Below, one piece after another: positions 36,215 through 44,871 of a DNA stretch of 64,000 nt. The stretch is from contig NZ_FNUY01000002.1 in the NCBI RefSeq assembly GCF_900108245.1, positions 602,375-666,374 of the forward strand, read 5' to 3'. This DNA comes from Allobosea lathyri. Its GTDB lineage: Bacteria; Pseudomonadota; Alphaproteobacteria; Rhizobiales; Beijerinckiaceae. The notes under the pieces are model-generated. The model ran no database searches, was not told the DNA's origin, and worked only from the letters and a program-made list of their open reading frames with translations. Numbering within the stretch: position 1 is the stretch's first letter; every line of letters begins with the position of its first letter. Made by a program: the position numbers and the translations under genes.

Positions 36215-36299
36215 ATGAAGCGCAGCCGCCTCTCGGGAAGAGCAGATCATCGCGATCTTGAAGTAACAGGACTCCGGGCGTTGCCTGCGGGTCTGAATG
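36215..36299 (+). mobile_element. Degenerate IS3-family transposase orfA remnant
   Basis: The segment reads MKRSRLSG, then after a one-base shift EQIIAILK-stop-QDSG. This is the start of IS3-type orfA proteins (MKRSRFSEEQIIAILKEQEAG). The preceding bases (about 36170-36214) resemble the leader of such elements. Only about 85 bases survive, with a frameshift and a stop, so it is a dead fragment. The rest of the gap 36045-36380 shows no gene. Confidence 0.6.
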
Positions 36300-36380
36300 A
36301 CTGTCCGGTCGCCACATCGTAAAGTACTTGGAAGGATGCCGTCGGCCGCCGTTCCTCCCGGAGCGGCGGCCTACTTTAAA

Positions 36381-36680
36381 TTAAAGAGCGCCGTGCGAAG
36401 TGCCGCGTCGGCTGTGCACGAAAGTCGCGACCTCGGACGCGAGGATGTCGCGACGCTCTGCCCACGAACAAAAGAGCCCGCGAGCTGTCTCAGTGTCTAT
36501 CTGACCCCGCATTGCTGCTAAGCAGCCGTTCAGGGCCAAGCTATACGCCGGGTCGCGCTGCGAGACAGGCCAGTCGGTGAGAAACATGTACGCTTCCATT
36601 GCCGACGATATGGCGGTCGCAACGCCAAAGCAGCTCATGATAACAACGGGACGTTCGAACTGATCCAAAGATGGGGCCAT
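36381..36680 (-). CDS. DUF982 domain protein
   Basis: 99 residues starting at ATG 36680, eight bases after GGGAGGA; the longer in-frame start at 36722 is unlikely. The DUF982 pattern is clear: F-ERPVVIMSCFGVATAISSAMEAYMFLTDWPVSQRDPAYSLALNGCLAAMRGQIDTETARGLFCSWAERRDI. DUF982 proteins are small, mostly found in Hyphomicrobiales, and of unknown function. It sits among stress genes. Confidence 0.8.
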   Translation of the reverse strand: MAPSLDQFERPVVIMSCFGVATAISSAMEAYMFLTDWPVSQRDPAYSLALNGCLAAMRGQIDTETARGLFCSWAERRDILASEVATFVHSRRGTSHGAL

Positions 36681-36785
36681 AGCTATATCCTCCCAAAAAG
36701 CACATGGGTTCCAAAGCGACATGGGTTCGGTGCCGCGACCAGCGGCTCGTTTAGGATTTAAAACGAGGTGCAGTCGTCAGGCCGC

Positions 36786-37259
36786 TCAAGCAGCCGAGGA
36801 CTTGCCTTCTCCGATCCGCTTGCCGCTATCGGGCGGGGTATCCGAGCTTATCTCAATCATTCGAGGCTTGAGATTTTCGGGAACCTCGCGTTCAAGATCC
36901 ACCGTCAAAAGGCCGTCGGCGAGATCCGCACGGGTCACTTTCACATGGTCGGCCAGTTCGAATTGCCGCTTGAACTCGCGCATCGAGATGCCGTGATGGA
37001 GATACTGGGTGTTGGGCTCTTCCGTCTTCTTCCCGGAAATGACCAGCAAATTCGGCTCATGAACGATTGAAATCTCATCGGCCCCGAAACCTGCCACGGC
37101 CATTGTGATGCGATAACTCTCGTCGCCGACGCGAATGATGTCGTAGGGCGGCCAACCCTCCGCTGCATCGATACGGCTGGCGCTTTCCAGCAAATTCAAC
37201 ACGCGGTCAAAGCCCACGCTCGACCGGAAAAGGGGTGAAAAATCAATAGCAGTGCGCAT
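36786..37259 (-). CDS. Hsp20/alpha-crystallin small heat shock protein
   Basis: 157 residues starting at ATG 37259, eight bases after GGAGG. N-terminal FSPLFRSSVGFDRVLNLLES, then an alpha-crystallin domain: YDIIRVGDESYRITMAVAGFGADEISIVHEPNLLVISGKK, HHGISMREFKRQFELADHVKVTRADLADGLLTVDLEREVPE. The layout matches IbpA-type holdases of alphaproteobacteria, which bind unfolding proteins without ATP. The C-terminus (PDSGKRIGEG) lacks a clear I-x-I motif. No typical ROSE-type thermometer was worked out. Confidence 0.93.
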   Translation of the reverse strand: MRTAIDFSPLFRSSVGFDRVLNLLESASRIDAAEGWPPYDIIRVGDESYRITMAVAGFGADEISIVHEPNLLVISGKKTEEPNTQYLHHGISMREFKRQFELADHVKVTRADLADGLLTVDLEREVPENLKPRMIEISSDTPPDSGKRIGEGKSSAA

Positions 37260-37640
37260 CGCCACATCCTCCAATCATGAGCAACATGGAAGCAGGGGCG
37301 CCGAGAGGTCGCCTCCCGCCAAGCCAGCCCCTCAACAGCAGCTGGCGAGAGAAGATTTAGAAACCACCCTTTTGCCCGCAAGCCCCGTCGCATATTTTTT
37401 TGAGAGTTTTTTGGGTTTCGTCAGCGGGCAATCGGGACCGGCAAATCTGCTTTTGGTCGGAACAAGCTCCAATTGTTCCGGTTGAAGGGCGGCTCTCCCG
37501 GGCGCTGCTTGGACTTGCATGATCCGGGCCCTTCAAAATCGAGCGCGCTTCCGGATCTGCTTGGCCAGTCTCGTCAACGCGCCGACGGGATGCAGCAATC
37601 GACCGGACTTCACCGTCAATCGCTGCATCCCTGGCGAGCC
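37260..37640. other. Gene-poor interval
   Basis: The 381 bases between the hsp20 gene and the DUF1236 gene hold no frame I would support. The only notable signal is an EcfG-like promoter on the plus strand at 37459-37483. That site sits in a palindrome (GGAACAA...TTGTTCC), so GGAAC is present on both strands. A T/G-rich stretch (about 37396-37418) lies near the middle. Confidence 0.5.
37459..37483 (+). promoter_or_regulatory. EcfG-like promoter on the plus strand
   Basis: GGAAC at 37459-37463, 16 bases, GGTT at 37480-37483. It points into the 3' end of the minus-strand DUF1236 gene, where no plus-strand gene is evident. It could drive a stress RNA antisense to that gene or be a chance match. 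Confidence 0.35.
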
Positions 37641-39092
37641 TTATTCGATGACGTCGATCACCTGGCGGCTCTGCGGATCGACAATGAGCACGTCGTCGCC
37701 GATCAGCGTATAGTGATAGCCGCGAAGCTGCTGGTCCCGCTGCTCCACCTCGGCAGGCAACGGATGCAGCGTGATCTGGCTCGGCAGCACGGCGCCCCGC
37801 AAGCCGTCGATCCCCTGGATTTGGCCGGGTCTGGCCTCACCGAGGATGATCCGGGCGATCTCGTGACGGTCTCCGGCCAGGTTCTGCTGCGACGGGCTTG
37901 CCACCGAGCCGGTGACGGCTGGGGTCGCGGCGGCCGAACGGGCCGCGCTCTTGTCCACGACCTCGACGATGCGGTGCGTCCTCGGCTCGACAATCGCGAT
38001 TTCGTCGCTGTCCGTCATGACATACTGATAGCCGCGCCAGTTCGGATGGCGTTCGATCACCTCGACCGGCAGATCGTAGAACGGTGCGCTCGTCGGCAGG
38101 ATGACGCCCTCCTCGAAGACGACCGTGGATGGCCGGCGCCAACGCCTGACATCGCGCCGATGCTCGAAAGCGGCGTAAATGTCGACGTTGCCGGCCCTTC
38201 CGCCGTCGCGATGGATCACCTCGACGATCCGCCGGCTGCGCGGATCCACGATGACGATCTCCCGGTCCGAGACCGTGAAGCGATAGTCGCGATATTGCGG
38301 CCTGATCGCGGCAATGTCGCCGGGCAGAGGCTGGAGCTGGACGCGGGAGGGCAACTGCGCACCGACCGAGACGGAGACGCCGAGATTCTGCGCCGGGCGG
38401 ATCTCGTTGCGCTCCACGCGCTCGCGCACCGTATCGGCGATGCGTTGATTGTCGGCATCAGTGCGTGCCCGGTCGGCGTTCTGGTTGTTTCCTGGCGAGG
38501 CGCGGTTTTCGGCAGGCTGAGGACTGGCGGTGCCAGGTGCCGCCCCGGTCGGGCGTTGCGCCGTCGAGCTAGGCCGGTCCTGATCCTGCTGGCCTGGCGC
38601 CGGCCGTGCCGTGTTCGGTGTGGCTGGGCGTCCGTCCCGCTGCTGAGGCTGCGCGGTTTCGGGCGAGCCGGGCATGCGGGTGTTCGGCTGAGCCTGATCG
38701 GAGCCCCTGCGGTCATTCCGTTCGTCCTGCCGCTGGGCCTGACCGCGCTCTTGAGTTTGCCCCCTCTCCTGCGGAGCGCGCGGCTCCGACGGCTGCGTCA
38801 ATTGCTCCCGTTGGGGCTGCTGGCCTTCGCGGCGCTGGACCTGGCCTCTCTGGGGTTCGGGACCGCGCGGCTCCTCGGTCTGGACCCCGCGCCGCTCCCG
38901 CGGCTCGTCGGGGCGTTGCGGCGCGCCACGCTCGCTACCTGAGGGCGAACGCGGCCCGACATCGCCCTGTGCCGGTCGTTCCGTGCGGCTGCGGGGCATC
39001 TCGTCCTGCGGACCGACAATGGCGGGCTGCGCCCATGCCAGTCCTGAATGCGCGGCAAAGGCGATCGCCGCGACTCCTGCAAATCGTTTCAT
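37641..39092 (-). CDS. DUF1236 domain protein, exported, three repeats and Q/R-rich linker
   Basis: 483 residues with a Sec signal peptide (MKRFAGVAAIAFAAHSGLAWAQ). Residues 25-230 are a low-complexity linker rich in Gln, Arg, Glu, Pro and Gly. Three DUF1236-type repeats follow, each ending in a beta segment: YRFTVSDREIVIVDPRSRRIVEVI, YQYVMTDSDEIAIVEPRTHRIVEVV and YHYTLIGDDVLIVDPQSRQVIDVIE. The domain is common in Hyphomicrobiales periplasmic proteins of unknown role. An EcfG-like promoter lies about 55 bases upstream, so stress induction is likely. Confidence 0.88.
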   Translation of the reverse strand: MKRFAGVAAIAFAAHSGLAWAQPAIVGPQDEMPRSRTERPAQGDVGPRSPSGSERGAPQRPDEPRERRGVQTEEPRGPEPQRGQVQRREGQQPQREQLTQPSEPRAPQERGQTQERGQAQRQDERNDRRGSDQAQPNTRMPGSPETAQPQQRDGRPATPNTARPAPGQQDQDRPSSTAQRPTGAAPGTASPQPAENRASPGNNQNADRARTDADNQRIADTVRERVERNEIRPAQNLGVSVSVGAQLPSRVQLQPLPGDIAAIRPQYRDYRFTVSDREIVIVDPRSRRIVEVIHRDGGRAGNVDIYAAFEHRRDVRRWRRPSTVVFEEGVILPTSAPFYDLPVEVIERHPNWRGYQYVMTDSDEIAIVEPRTHRIVEVVDKSAARSAAATPAVTGSVASPSQQNLAGDRHEIARIILGEARPGQIQGIDGLRGAVLPSQITLHPLPAEVEQRDQQLRGYHYTLIGDDVLIVDPQSRQVIDVIE

Positions 39093-39147
39093 GGGAACTA
39101 CTCCCTGTTGTTTCGACGGCTAAGTGTTGACCCCCGGCTGCAGCCGT

Positions 39148-39173
39148 AACCTCCTTGGCCGTGCGGTTGTTCC
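39148..39173 (-). promoter_or_regulatory. EcfG-like promoter of the DUF1236 gene (GGAAC-N17-GGTT)
   Basis: Minus-strand GGAAC (39173-39169), 17 bases, GGTT (39151-39148), ending 55 bases upstream of ATG 39092. It fits the -35 and spacing of EcfG promoters with a one-base -10 change. Confidence 0.55.
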
Positions 39174-39234
39174 AATGCCTTGGTGGCGCCAGGCCGACGC
39201 GCGGCCCGGCAAAGCACAGACTCCTTGCACCTAG

Positions 39235-39387
39235 CGCGGAACGCTGACGCAGCCCCTATCGAGACAGCTCCACCTGAGGCATCTCCCGGCCACGATCCGG
39301 AGCGGGGCGCACTACTCGCCAGAGGAGCAACCTGAGGCTGTCCGGCGAGAGCTGGACGGTTTTCTAAAAGGCATCGACCCAGGCTGA
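39235..39387 (+). pseudogene. C-terminal fragment of an alpha/beta hydrolase
   Basis: A plus-strand frame reads HLRHLPATIRSGAHYSPEEQPEAV then RRELDGFLKGIDPG-stop. This resembles the last 40-50 residues of epoxide hydrolase/haloalkane dehalogenase-type proteins (catalytic His in GaGHY, then PEE.PEAV...l..FL). There is no start and no upstream body, since a stop lies at 39232. It is a leftover of a deleted gene. The remaining gap 39093-39457 holds only the EcfG-like promoter. Confidence 0.45.
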
Positions 39388-39457
39388 TGCATGTCGGCTC
39401 GTCAGCCGATTTTAGCCCAGTCTCTCCCGCATCGATGTCGCCGATGCGTCGACGTGA

Positions 39458-41665
39458 TCACTGCATGTTCGGAAGCCGCTCGATGAGCTTGTCCAGCGTG
39501 ATCGGGTAGTCGCGCACACGCACACCCGTGGCGTTGTAGATCGCGTTGGCAACCGCGGCCGCGACCCCGCAGATTCCGAGCTCGGCGACACCTTTGGCCT
39601 TCATTGGCGAGGAGATCGGGTCTACCTCGTCGAGGAAGACCACATCCTGATGCGGGATGTCGGCATGAACCGGTACCTCGTAGCTGGCGAGGTCGTGATT
39701 GACGAAGAAGCCTGTGCGCTTGTCCACCACCAGCTCCTCCGTCAGCGCCGCGCCGACGCCCATGGTCATCGCACCGATTAACTGGCTGCGCGCCGTCTTC
39801 GGATTGAGGATGCGGCCGCAGGCGCAGGCCGCGAGCATGCGCCTGACCCGGGTCTCGCCGGTGGCGGCATCGACGCCGACCTCGACGAAATGCGCGCCGA
39901 AGGTCGATTGCTGGTACTTCTTGTCGAGGTCGCCATATTCGATGCCGTCCTCGGCAAGAAGCCCCTCGGCACCAGCGGCTTCGGCAAGCGACACGCTGCG
40001 ATTACCCAGGCGGACCTGACCGTCCGCGAAGACGGCTTCGGCGGAATTGAAGCCGAGCTTCTGGGCAACCGCCTCGCGGAGCTTGACGCAGGCGGCATAG
40101 ACGCCCGCCGTCGAATTGTTGCCGCCCCATTGCCCGCCCGAGCCGCAAGAGACCGGAAAGGTCGAATCCCCGAGGCGGACCGCCACCTTCTCGATGGGCA
40201 AGCCCATCATCTCCGCCGCGGTCTGAGCGATGATGGTGTAGCTGCCGGTGCCGATATCCGTCATGTCGGTCTCGACCGTCACCATGCCGCTGCCGTCGAG
40301 CCGGATGCGCGCGGCCGACTTCGTCAGCAGGTTGTTGCGGAAGGCCGCGGCGACGCCCATCCCGACGAGGATGTTTCCATCGAGCATGCGCCCGGGCTGC
40401 GCCTGGCGCTTGTTCCAGCCGAAGCGCTCAGCGCCGGTGCGCAGGCATTCGATCAGGCGGCGCTGCGAGAACGGCCGCTCCGGCTGTTCCGGGTCGACCT
40501 GCGTGTCGTTGCGGATCCGGAACTCGACCGGATCCAGCCCGAGCTTCTCCGCCATCTCGTCGATGGCGATCTCGAGCGCCATCATCCCTGATGCCTCGCC
40601 CGGTGCGCGCATCGCGTTTCCTTCGGCGAGGTCGAGCACGGCGAGCCGCATCGCGGTCATCCGGTTGGCCGCGGCATAGAGCAGGCGCGTCTGATTCACG
40701 GCTTCCTCCGGGCCGCCGCCCGGCAAGTCGCCGGACCAGCTCTCATGACCGAGCGCGGTGATCTTGCCGTCGCCTGTGGCACCGATGCGGATGCGCTGGA
40801 TCGTTGCCGGCCGGTGCGTCGTGTTGTTGGCCATGAGCGGACGCGTCAAGGCGACCTTGACCGGTCGTCCCGCCGCTCGGGCGCCAAGGGCCGCGAGTAC
40901 GACGTCGGCGCGCAGGAACAACTTGCCGCCGAAGCCACCGCCGATGAAGGGCGACATGACGCGGACCTTGTCCCTGGAGATGCCGAGCGTCTTGGCAAGG
41001 TCGCCGGCCGCCCAGGCGATCATCTGGTTGGAGGTCCAGACCGTGAGCCTCTCCCCGTCCCAGGCGGCGATCGTGGCATGCGGCTCCATCATCGCGTGCG
41101 ATTGATCGGGCGTCGTGTAGGTCTCGTCGAGCTGGACTGGCGCCGCAGCAAAGGCCTTGGCGAAATCACCGACGGACGTATCGGGAGGGCCGCCGAAGCC
41201 CGATTTGGGCGTGCCGGCCGAGTTCCTGGCCGCGGCGAGATCGAAGGCACCCTCAGTGCGCGTGTAATCCACGCGGACCAGACTGGCGGCAGCGCGCGCC
41301 TGCTCGAAGGTCTCCGCGACGACGAGCGCAACCGCCTGATGATAATGCTCAATAGCCGGGCCGCCGAGCAGGGTCGCGGTGTTCCGGCCACCCTTACCTA
41401 GCTTGCCGGCATTCTCCGCCGTGACAATCGCGAGCACGCCGGGCGCGGCCTGCGCTTGCGCGAGGTCGATCGAGGCGATCCGCCCCTTTGCGATTGCTGC
41501 GCCCACGACATAGCCATAGGCTTGGTTAGGCACGACATCGTGGCGTTCATAGGCGTATGGCGCCGTGCCCGTCGTCTTGAGCGGGCCGTCGATCCGGCTG
41601 ATGGGCTGGCCGATGACCCTGAGCTGGTCGATCGGATTGGTGGTCGCAGGGGTGTCGAACCTCAT
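39458..41665 (-). CDS. paoC: Aldehyde oxidoreductase molybdopterin-binding subunit, PaoC-like
   Basis: 735 residues of the xanthine oxidase family large subunit, close in length to E. coli PaoC (732). PISRIDGPLKTTGTAPYAYE opens the protein. Mo-pterin segments include FIGGGFGGKLFLRADV near 240, RAPGEASGMMALEIAIDEMA near 355 and GSGGQWGGNNSTAGVY near 510. The catalytic Glu region is AKGVAELGICG near 690. With the FAD and 2Fe-2S subunits upstream it forms a periplasmic molybdenum cytosine dinucleotide enzyme that oxidises aldehydes, mostly aromatic ones. It is the last gene of the operon, 3 bases after paoB. Confidence 0.9.
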   Translation of the reverse strand: MRFDTPATTNPIDQLRVIGQPISRIDGPLKTTGTAPYAYERHDVVPNQAYGYVVGAAIAKGRIASIDLAQAQAAPGVLAIVTAENAGKLGKGGRNTATLLGGPAIEHYHQAVALVVAETFEQARAAASLVRVDYTRTEGAFDLAAARNSAGTPKSGFGGPPDTSVGDFAKAFAAAPVQLDETYTTPDQSHAMMEPHATIAAWDGERLTVWTSNQMIAWAAGDLAKTLGISRDKVRVMSPFIGGGFGGKLFLRADVVLAALGARAAGRPVKVALTRPLMANNTTHRPATIQRIRIGATGDGKITALGHESWSGDLPGGGPEEAVNQTRLLYAAANRMTAMRLAVLDLAEGNAMRAPGEASGMMALEIAIDEMAEKLGLDPVEFRIRNDTQVDPEQPERPFSQRRLIECLRTGAERFGWNKRQAQPGRMLDGNILVGMGVAAAFRNNLLTKSAARIRLDGSGMVTVETDMTDIGTGSYTIIAQTAAEMMGLPIEKVAVRLGDSTFPVSCGSGGQWGGNNSTAGVYAACVKLREAVAQKLGFNSAEAVFADGQVRLGNRSVSLAEAAGAEGLLAEDGIEYGDLDKKYQQSTFGAHFVEVGVDAATGETRVRRMLAACACGRILNPKTARSQLIGAMTMGVGAALTEELVVDKRTGFFVNHDLASYEVPVHADIPHQDVVFLDEVDPISSPMKAKGVAELGICGVAAAVANAIYNATGVRVRDYPITLDKLIERLPNMQ

Positions 41666-41668
41666 GTT

Positions 41669-42619
41669 TCATCCCCTCGCCTCTGAGAGAACGGCACTGA
41701 GGGTGCGTTCGATCAGCGGCAGCTTGAATGCGTTCTGATGGGTCGGGGTTGCGCTGGCGAGGAGCTGTGCGGCGGCAGCCTTCGCGCCGCGCAGTAACGC
41801 GGTGTCCGCCGCCTCGACGCGCCAGGGCTTGTGCGCCACGCCGCCGAGCGCCACGCGCCCGCTGCCGTCGCTCTGGACGATTGCGCCAACCGAAACCAGT
41901 GCAAAGGCGTAGGAGGCGCGATCGCGGACCTTCCGATAGATCTGCCTGCCGCCGACCGGCTCCGGCAAGGTGACGGCGGTGATCAGCTCTCCCGGCATAA
42001 GCATGGTCTCGATCTGGGGCGTGTCGCCGGGCGGTCGGTAGAACTCGGCGATCGGGATGCTCCGCGTCCCGCCGTCCGCGCGCAGCGTCTCCACCGTCGC
42101 GTCGAGCGCGCGCATGGCCACGGCCATGTCGCTCGGATGCGTCGCGATGCAGGCATCGCTGGTGCCAAGAATAGCGTGATTGCGCGTGAATCCGCCGATA
42201 GCCGAACAGCCGCTGCCGGGTTGGCGTTTGTTGCACGGCTGGTTGGTGTCGTAGAAATACGGGCAACGCGTGCGCTGGAGGAGGTTGCCCGCGGTCGTTG
42301 CCTTGTTGCGCAATTGGCCCGAGGCGCCGGCAAGCAGAGCGCGCGAGAGCAGCGGATAGTCGCGCCGCACGCGCTCATCGGCAGCGAGATCGGTATTGCG
42401 CACCAGGGCGCCGATGCGCAAGCCGCCATCGGGCGTGGCTTCGATCTTGTCGAAGGCGAGCCCGTTCACATCGATCAGATGGGTCGGCGCCTCGATCTCG
42501 AGCTTCATCAGATCGAGCAGGTTCGTGCCCCCGGCAATGAATTTGGCGCCCTCCGCTCGTGTGGCGGCGGCAACCGCTTCGGCTGGTGAGGCTGCGCGTT
42601 CGTAGGCGAAGGACTTCAT
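41669..42619 (-). CDS. paoB: Aldehyde oxidoreductase FAD-binding subunit, PaoB-like
   Basis: 316 residues starting at ATG 42619 (E. coli PaoB is 318); the longer in-frame version overlaps paoA. The FAD site is [14 protein letters not shown] and [18 protein letters not shown]. The cysteines in [20 protein letters not shown] match the extra [4Fe-4S] cluster region peculiar to PaoB-type subunits. It overlaps paoA by four bases. It passes electrons from the iron-sulfur centres to the final acceptor. Confidence 0.9.
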   Translation of the reverse strand: MKSFAYERAASPAEAVAAATRAEGAKFIAGGTNLLDLMKLEIEAPTHLIDVNGLAFDKIEATPDGGLRIGALVRNTDLAADERVRRDYPLLSRALLAGASGQLRNKATTAGNLLQRTRCPYFYDTNQPCNKRQPGSGCSAIGGFTRNHAILGTSDACIATHPSDMAVAMRALDATVETLRADGGTRSIPIAEFYRPPGDTPQIETMLMPGELITAVTLPEPVGGRQIYRKVRDRASYAFALVSVGAIVQSDGSGRVALGGVAHKPWRVEAADTALLRGAKAAAAQLLASATPTHQNAFKLPLIERTLSAVLSEARG

Positions 42620-43269
42620 GTCTTCCTCCCCGCCACCTCGCTTATGGCGTCGATGATGTTGGGATAGGCGGCGCAGCGGCAGATGTTGCCGCTCATGCGC
42701 TCCCGGAGCTCCATGGCCGTCAGTTGCGGCTGCGCCATCAGATCCGCGCTGACATGGCTGGGAGTGCCGGCCTTGATCTCGTCGAGCATGGCGACCGCCG
42801 AGCAGATCTGGCCCGGCGTGCAATAGCCGCATTGATAGCCATCGTGCTTCACGAAGGCGGCCTGCATCGGATGGAGGTTCTCGGGCGTACCCAACCCCTC
42901 GATCGTTGTGACGCTGTCGCCTTCGTGCATCACCGCCAGCGTGAGGCAGGAATTGATCCGGCGGCCCGCGACGATCACCGTGCAGGCGCCGCACTGGCCG
43001 TGATCGCAGCCCTTCTTGGTTCCGGTGAGGTGAAGATGCTCTCGGAGTGCGTCGAGCAAGGTGGTACGAACGTCAAGCCTGAGTTTGCGTGTCTCACCGT
43101 TCACGAGCATCGAAACGTCCGACATGGTGGGCTGGTCAGGCATCGTCGACCTCCCGGCAGTAGCAGCAGTTTGGGCCTGTGCCAGTTGGGGAACCCCAAG
43201 CGCCGCAGAAGCGGCTCCGGCAATGAGGAGGTCCCGCCGTCTTATCTCGTGGTCACCGCGATTTTGCAT
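42616..43269 (-). CDS. paoA: Aldehyde oxidoreductase 2Fe-2S subunit with Tat signal, PaoA-like
   Basis: 217 residues starting at ATG 43269. The N-terminus has a twin-arginine signal ([18 protein letters not shown]), which exports the folded complex. The first [2Fe-2S] cluster is in [11 protein letters not shown] with GRRINSC after it; the second is in [12 protein letters not shown] and [11 protein letters not shown]. Size and order (paoA-paoB-paoC) match the E. coli periplasmic aldehyde oxidoreductase. No divergent intact regulator gene is present; a decayed LysR-like stretch lies upstream. Confidence 0.9.
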   Translation of the reverse strand: MQNRGDHEIRRRDLLIAGAASAALGVPQLAQAQTAATAGRSTMPDQPTMSDVSMLVNGETRKLRLDVRTTLLDALREHLHLTGTKKGCDHGQCGACTVIVAGRRINSCLTLAVMHEGDSVTTIEGLGTPENLHPMQAAFVKHDGYQCGYCTPGQICSAVAMLDEIKAGTPSHVSADLMAQPQLTAMELRERMSGNICRCAAYPNIIDAISEVAGRKT

Positions 43270-43399
43270 GTGACGTTCCAATCCCTGGCGCTGACCGCGG
43301 TGGCTGGACACTTCGGCAAAGAACTAAGCCATCGAACGATGGTTCCGCCCCCACCTTCAATCGCGGGCGGGGCGCGGCTTTTCATTTGAAAGCCGTTCA

Positions 43400-43560
43400 C
43401 GAGTTCGGTTGCTTTGGTCGGAGGCCATCAACGCGGGAAGCGTGGCCGCCGCGGCCGAGCCGAACCCCGCCACTGCCTGAACGCACAGCCCTCACACGCG
43501 CGGCCGCTGTCGCTCAGAGCTGGTCCAAGCCGTCACGAGCCTCATTGACCGTGACGGTAC
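43400..43560 (+). pseudogene. Possible decayed LysR-type regulator fragment
   Basis: One plus-strand frame reads LWSEAINAGSVAAAAE, the start of a LysR helix-turn-helix (A.NAGSVAAAAE.L). It stops after PNPATA, and a later stretch (ELVQAVTSLIDRD) resembles the linker that follows the DNA-binding domain. It lies divergent from paoABC, where a regulator would be expected. The evidence is short and needs an alignment. The remainder of 43270-43730 holds nothing I can support. Confidence 0.3.
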
Positions 43561-43730
43561 TTTCAAAAAATCAGACCGGACAATATCCCGGGGACCCGTC
43601 AGACGGGCCAGCAGAGCCAATCTCTGCGCGCCGATAGCTACTGAATGTCTTTGGAATTATTTATTTTTGTTTTCAGTGACTTATGCCGTGTAGTAGCGTG
43701 GGTTCGGATACATCAGGATCGGCAAAAATC

Positions 43731-43746
43731 ATTCCCACTCTATTGC
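43731..43746 (-). other. Second guaA 3'-end-like repeat, candidate attachment site
   Basis: ATTCCCACTCTATTGC. On the minus strand it reads I-E-W-E-stop, like the end of guaA, and it matches the site at 20985 in 14 of the first 15 bases. It has the same orientation as the guaA end at 57882. An AlpA-like gene begins about 440 bases inward. It is short, so chance cannot be excluded on its own. Confidence 0.5.
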
Positions 43747-43751
43747 TTTTC

Positions 43752-43786
43752 ACCCTGCTAGATGATTGATCTAGCAGGGTTTTTTC
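43752..43786 (+). terminator. Strong intrinsic terminator
   Basis: ACCCTGCTAGAT and ATCTAGCAGGGT form a perfect 12-base stem with loop GATTG, followed by a run of six T. This is a textbook rho-independent terminator on the plus strand. No plus-strand gene ends just before it, which suggests that the gene it once served was lost or recombined away at the adjacent att-like site, or that it ends an RNA. The gap from here to 44183 has no other convincing feature. Confidence 0.8.
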
Positions 43787-44183
43787 TTGTTTTCAGCTTG
43801 AAAAGCCGACGCTCGGGCCGCTAAAAAACTACGGTATTGATATTAAAGGGAAAATTCCCGCAAAAAATTTCTGACGTTTCACCAACTATCGGGATCGATC
43901 GGGCGATTTATGCCCCTCACGGCGGCTCTGCAACTAACGTGACCGACCTCGAAAAGTACCGTCACCCAGCGCACATCACGCACTCATCCAGGATCTCGGT
44001 CGGATCGCCAGCGAGGCTGATGTTCGATATGAAAGCTCGGATTCTCAAGCCTATCGTCCGAGACTTTGTATCATCCCGCCCTGCCCTTGGGAACGATGCC
44101 CTACTCCCGCGAAGGCTTCTTTGCGAGCCCGCCAACGCAAGCCCGATATCCGTCCTCCTTCCCACTATAACCGAGGACAGACA

Positions 44184-44555
44184 ATGACTACGAAGAAACC
44201 AAGGGGGGTACGCATCCTGATGCTGCCACTCCAAGAGGACGAGGACAGCGATCCCGTGGGCTACTCCGGCCCCGCAACGGTATTGAGCGGTCTGCCGCGA
44301 ACCATCAGGTGGCATGAACTCAGGCTGATCGTCCCGCTCGCCGACAGCACGATCTATGAGATGGAAAAACGAGGCGAGTTCCCGCGCCGCTTCAATCTTA
44401 CGCCCCGCTGCGTGGTGTGGGATCTGGAAGAGGTCGAGGTGTGGCTCGAACAGCGCCGACAAGCCAGTCTGGCCGGGCGCGCGAAGATTGCTCCCGGCCC
44501 ATATGTCGGTCAGCGGAAGACACGACCGGTGAAGGCGCAGGACGCGGACATCTAG
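44184..44555 (+). CDS. AlpA-like DNA-binding regulator (excisionase-type helix-turn-helix)
   Basis: 123 residues starting at ATG 44184 after GAGGACAGACA. The core IRWHELRLIVPLADSTIYEMEKRGEFPRRFNLTPRCVVWDLEEVEVWLEQRRQ is the AlpA/MerR-like pattern (recognition by S-x-S-T-x-Y..., then G-x-FP, then the W...EV..W end). The 45-residue N-terminal extension is acidic and unusual. AlpA proteins regulate integrase genes of prophages and islands and are usually found close to an integrase. None is present in this window, which suggests that the mobile element has decayed. Confidence 0.82.
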   Translation: MTTKKPRGVRILMLPLQEDEDSDPVGYSGPATVLSGLPRTIRWHELRLIVPLADSTIYEMEKRGEFPRRFNLTPRCVVWDLEEVEVWLEQRRQASLAGRAKIAPGPYVGQRKTRPVKAQDADI

Positions 44556-44871
44556 CCGGAGTAGCTGAAAGCTGTCGCGCTATTTAAGCGCGGCAGCAGC
44601 GCCAACTGGCGTGAGCGCTTCCGCGAAGCCTGAACGCTGCCCCATCCCGGGCCGCGGCCGTCGATTTCTGCTTGAGACAGGACCGCGTTGGCAAACGCCC
44701 GCTTTGCGCCAAAACTGCCCTCTCCTTCCCGACTGAAACGCGCCAGCAGCGGACTTAGGCTCATCGCCAAGAAGCGGACCTCTGCACCAAATGCGGCCAG
44801 GAGGGTCGCGCCGGGAATCCGACGGTCACAGATGGCACCCGCGGGCGGCCGATCATCGGCTTTGCCCTGAC
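44556..44871. other. Gene-free interval
   Basis: 316 bases between the AlpA-like gene and the TRAP operon. A minus-strand frame exists (TTG 44875), but its composition and lack of a ribosome site make it unlikely to be coding. No repeat or promoter stands out. Confidence 0.4.

Noticed and set aside
37473..38942. Long plus-strand frame of 489 residues opposite the DUF1236 gene
   Set aside because: It is the mirror of a low-complexity GC-rich gene; the minus strand has a signal peptide, repeats and a promoter, and the plus frame has no family pattern.
43690..43780. Possible tRNA or tmRNA end next to the att-like repeat
   Set aside because: GGTTCGGATACATC looked like a T-loop, but no acceptor stem, anticodon arm or CCA end could be built.
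43837..44187. 116-residue plus-strand frame before the AlpA gene
   Set aside because: No ribosome site, no recognisable pattern, and it overlaps the AlpA start.
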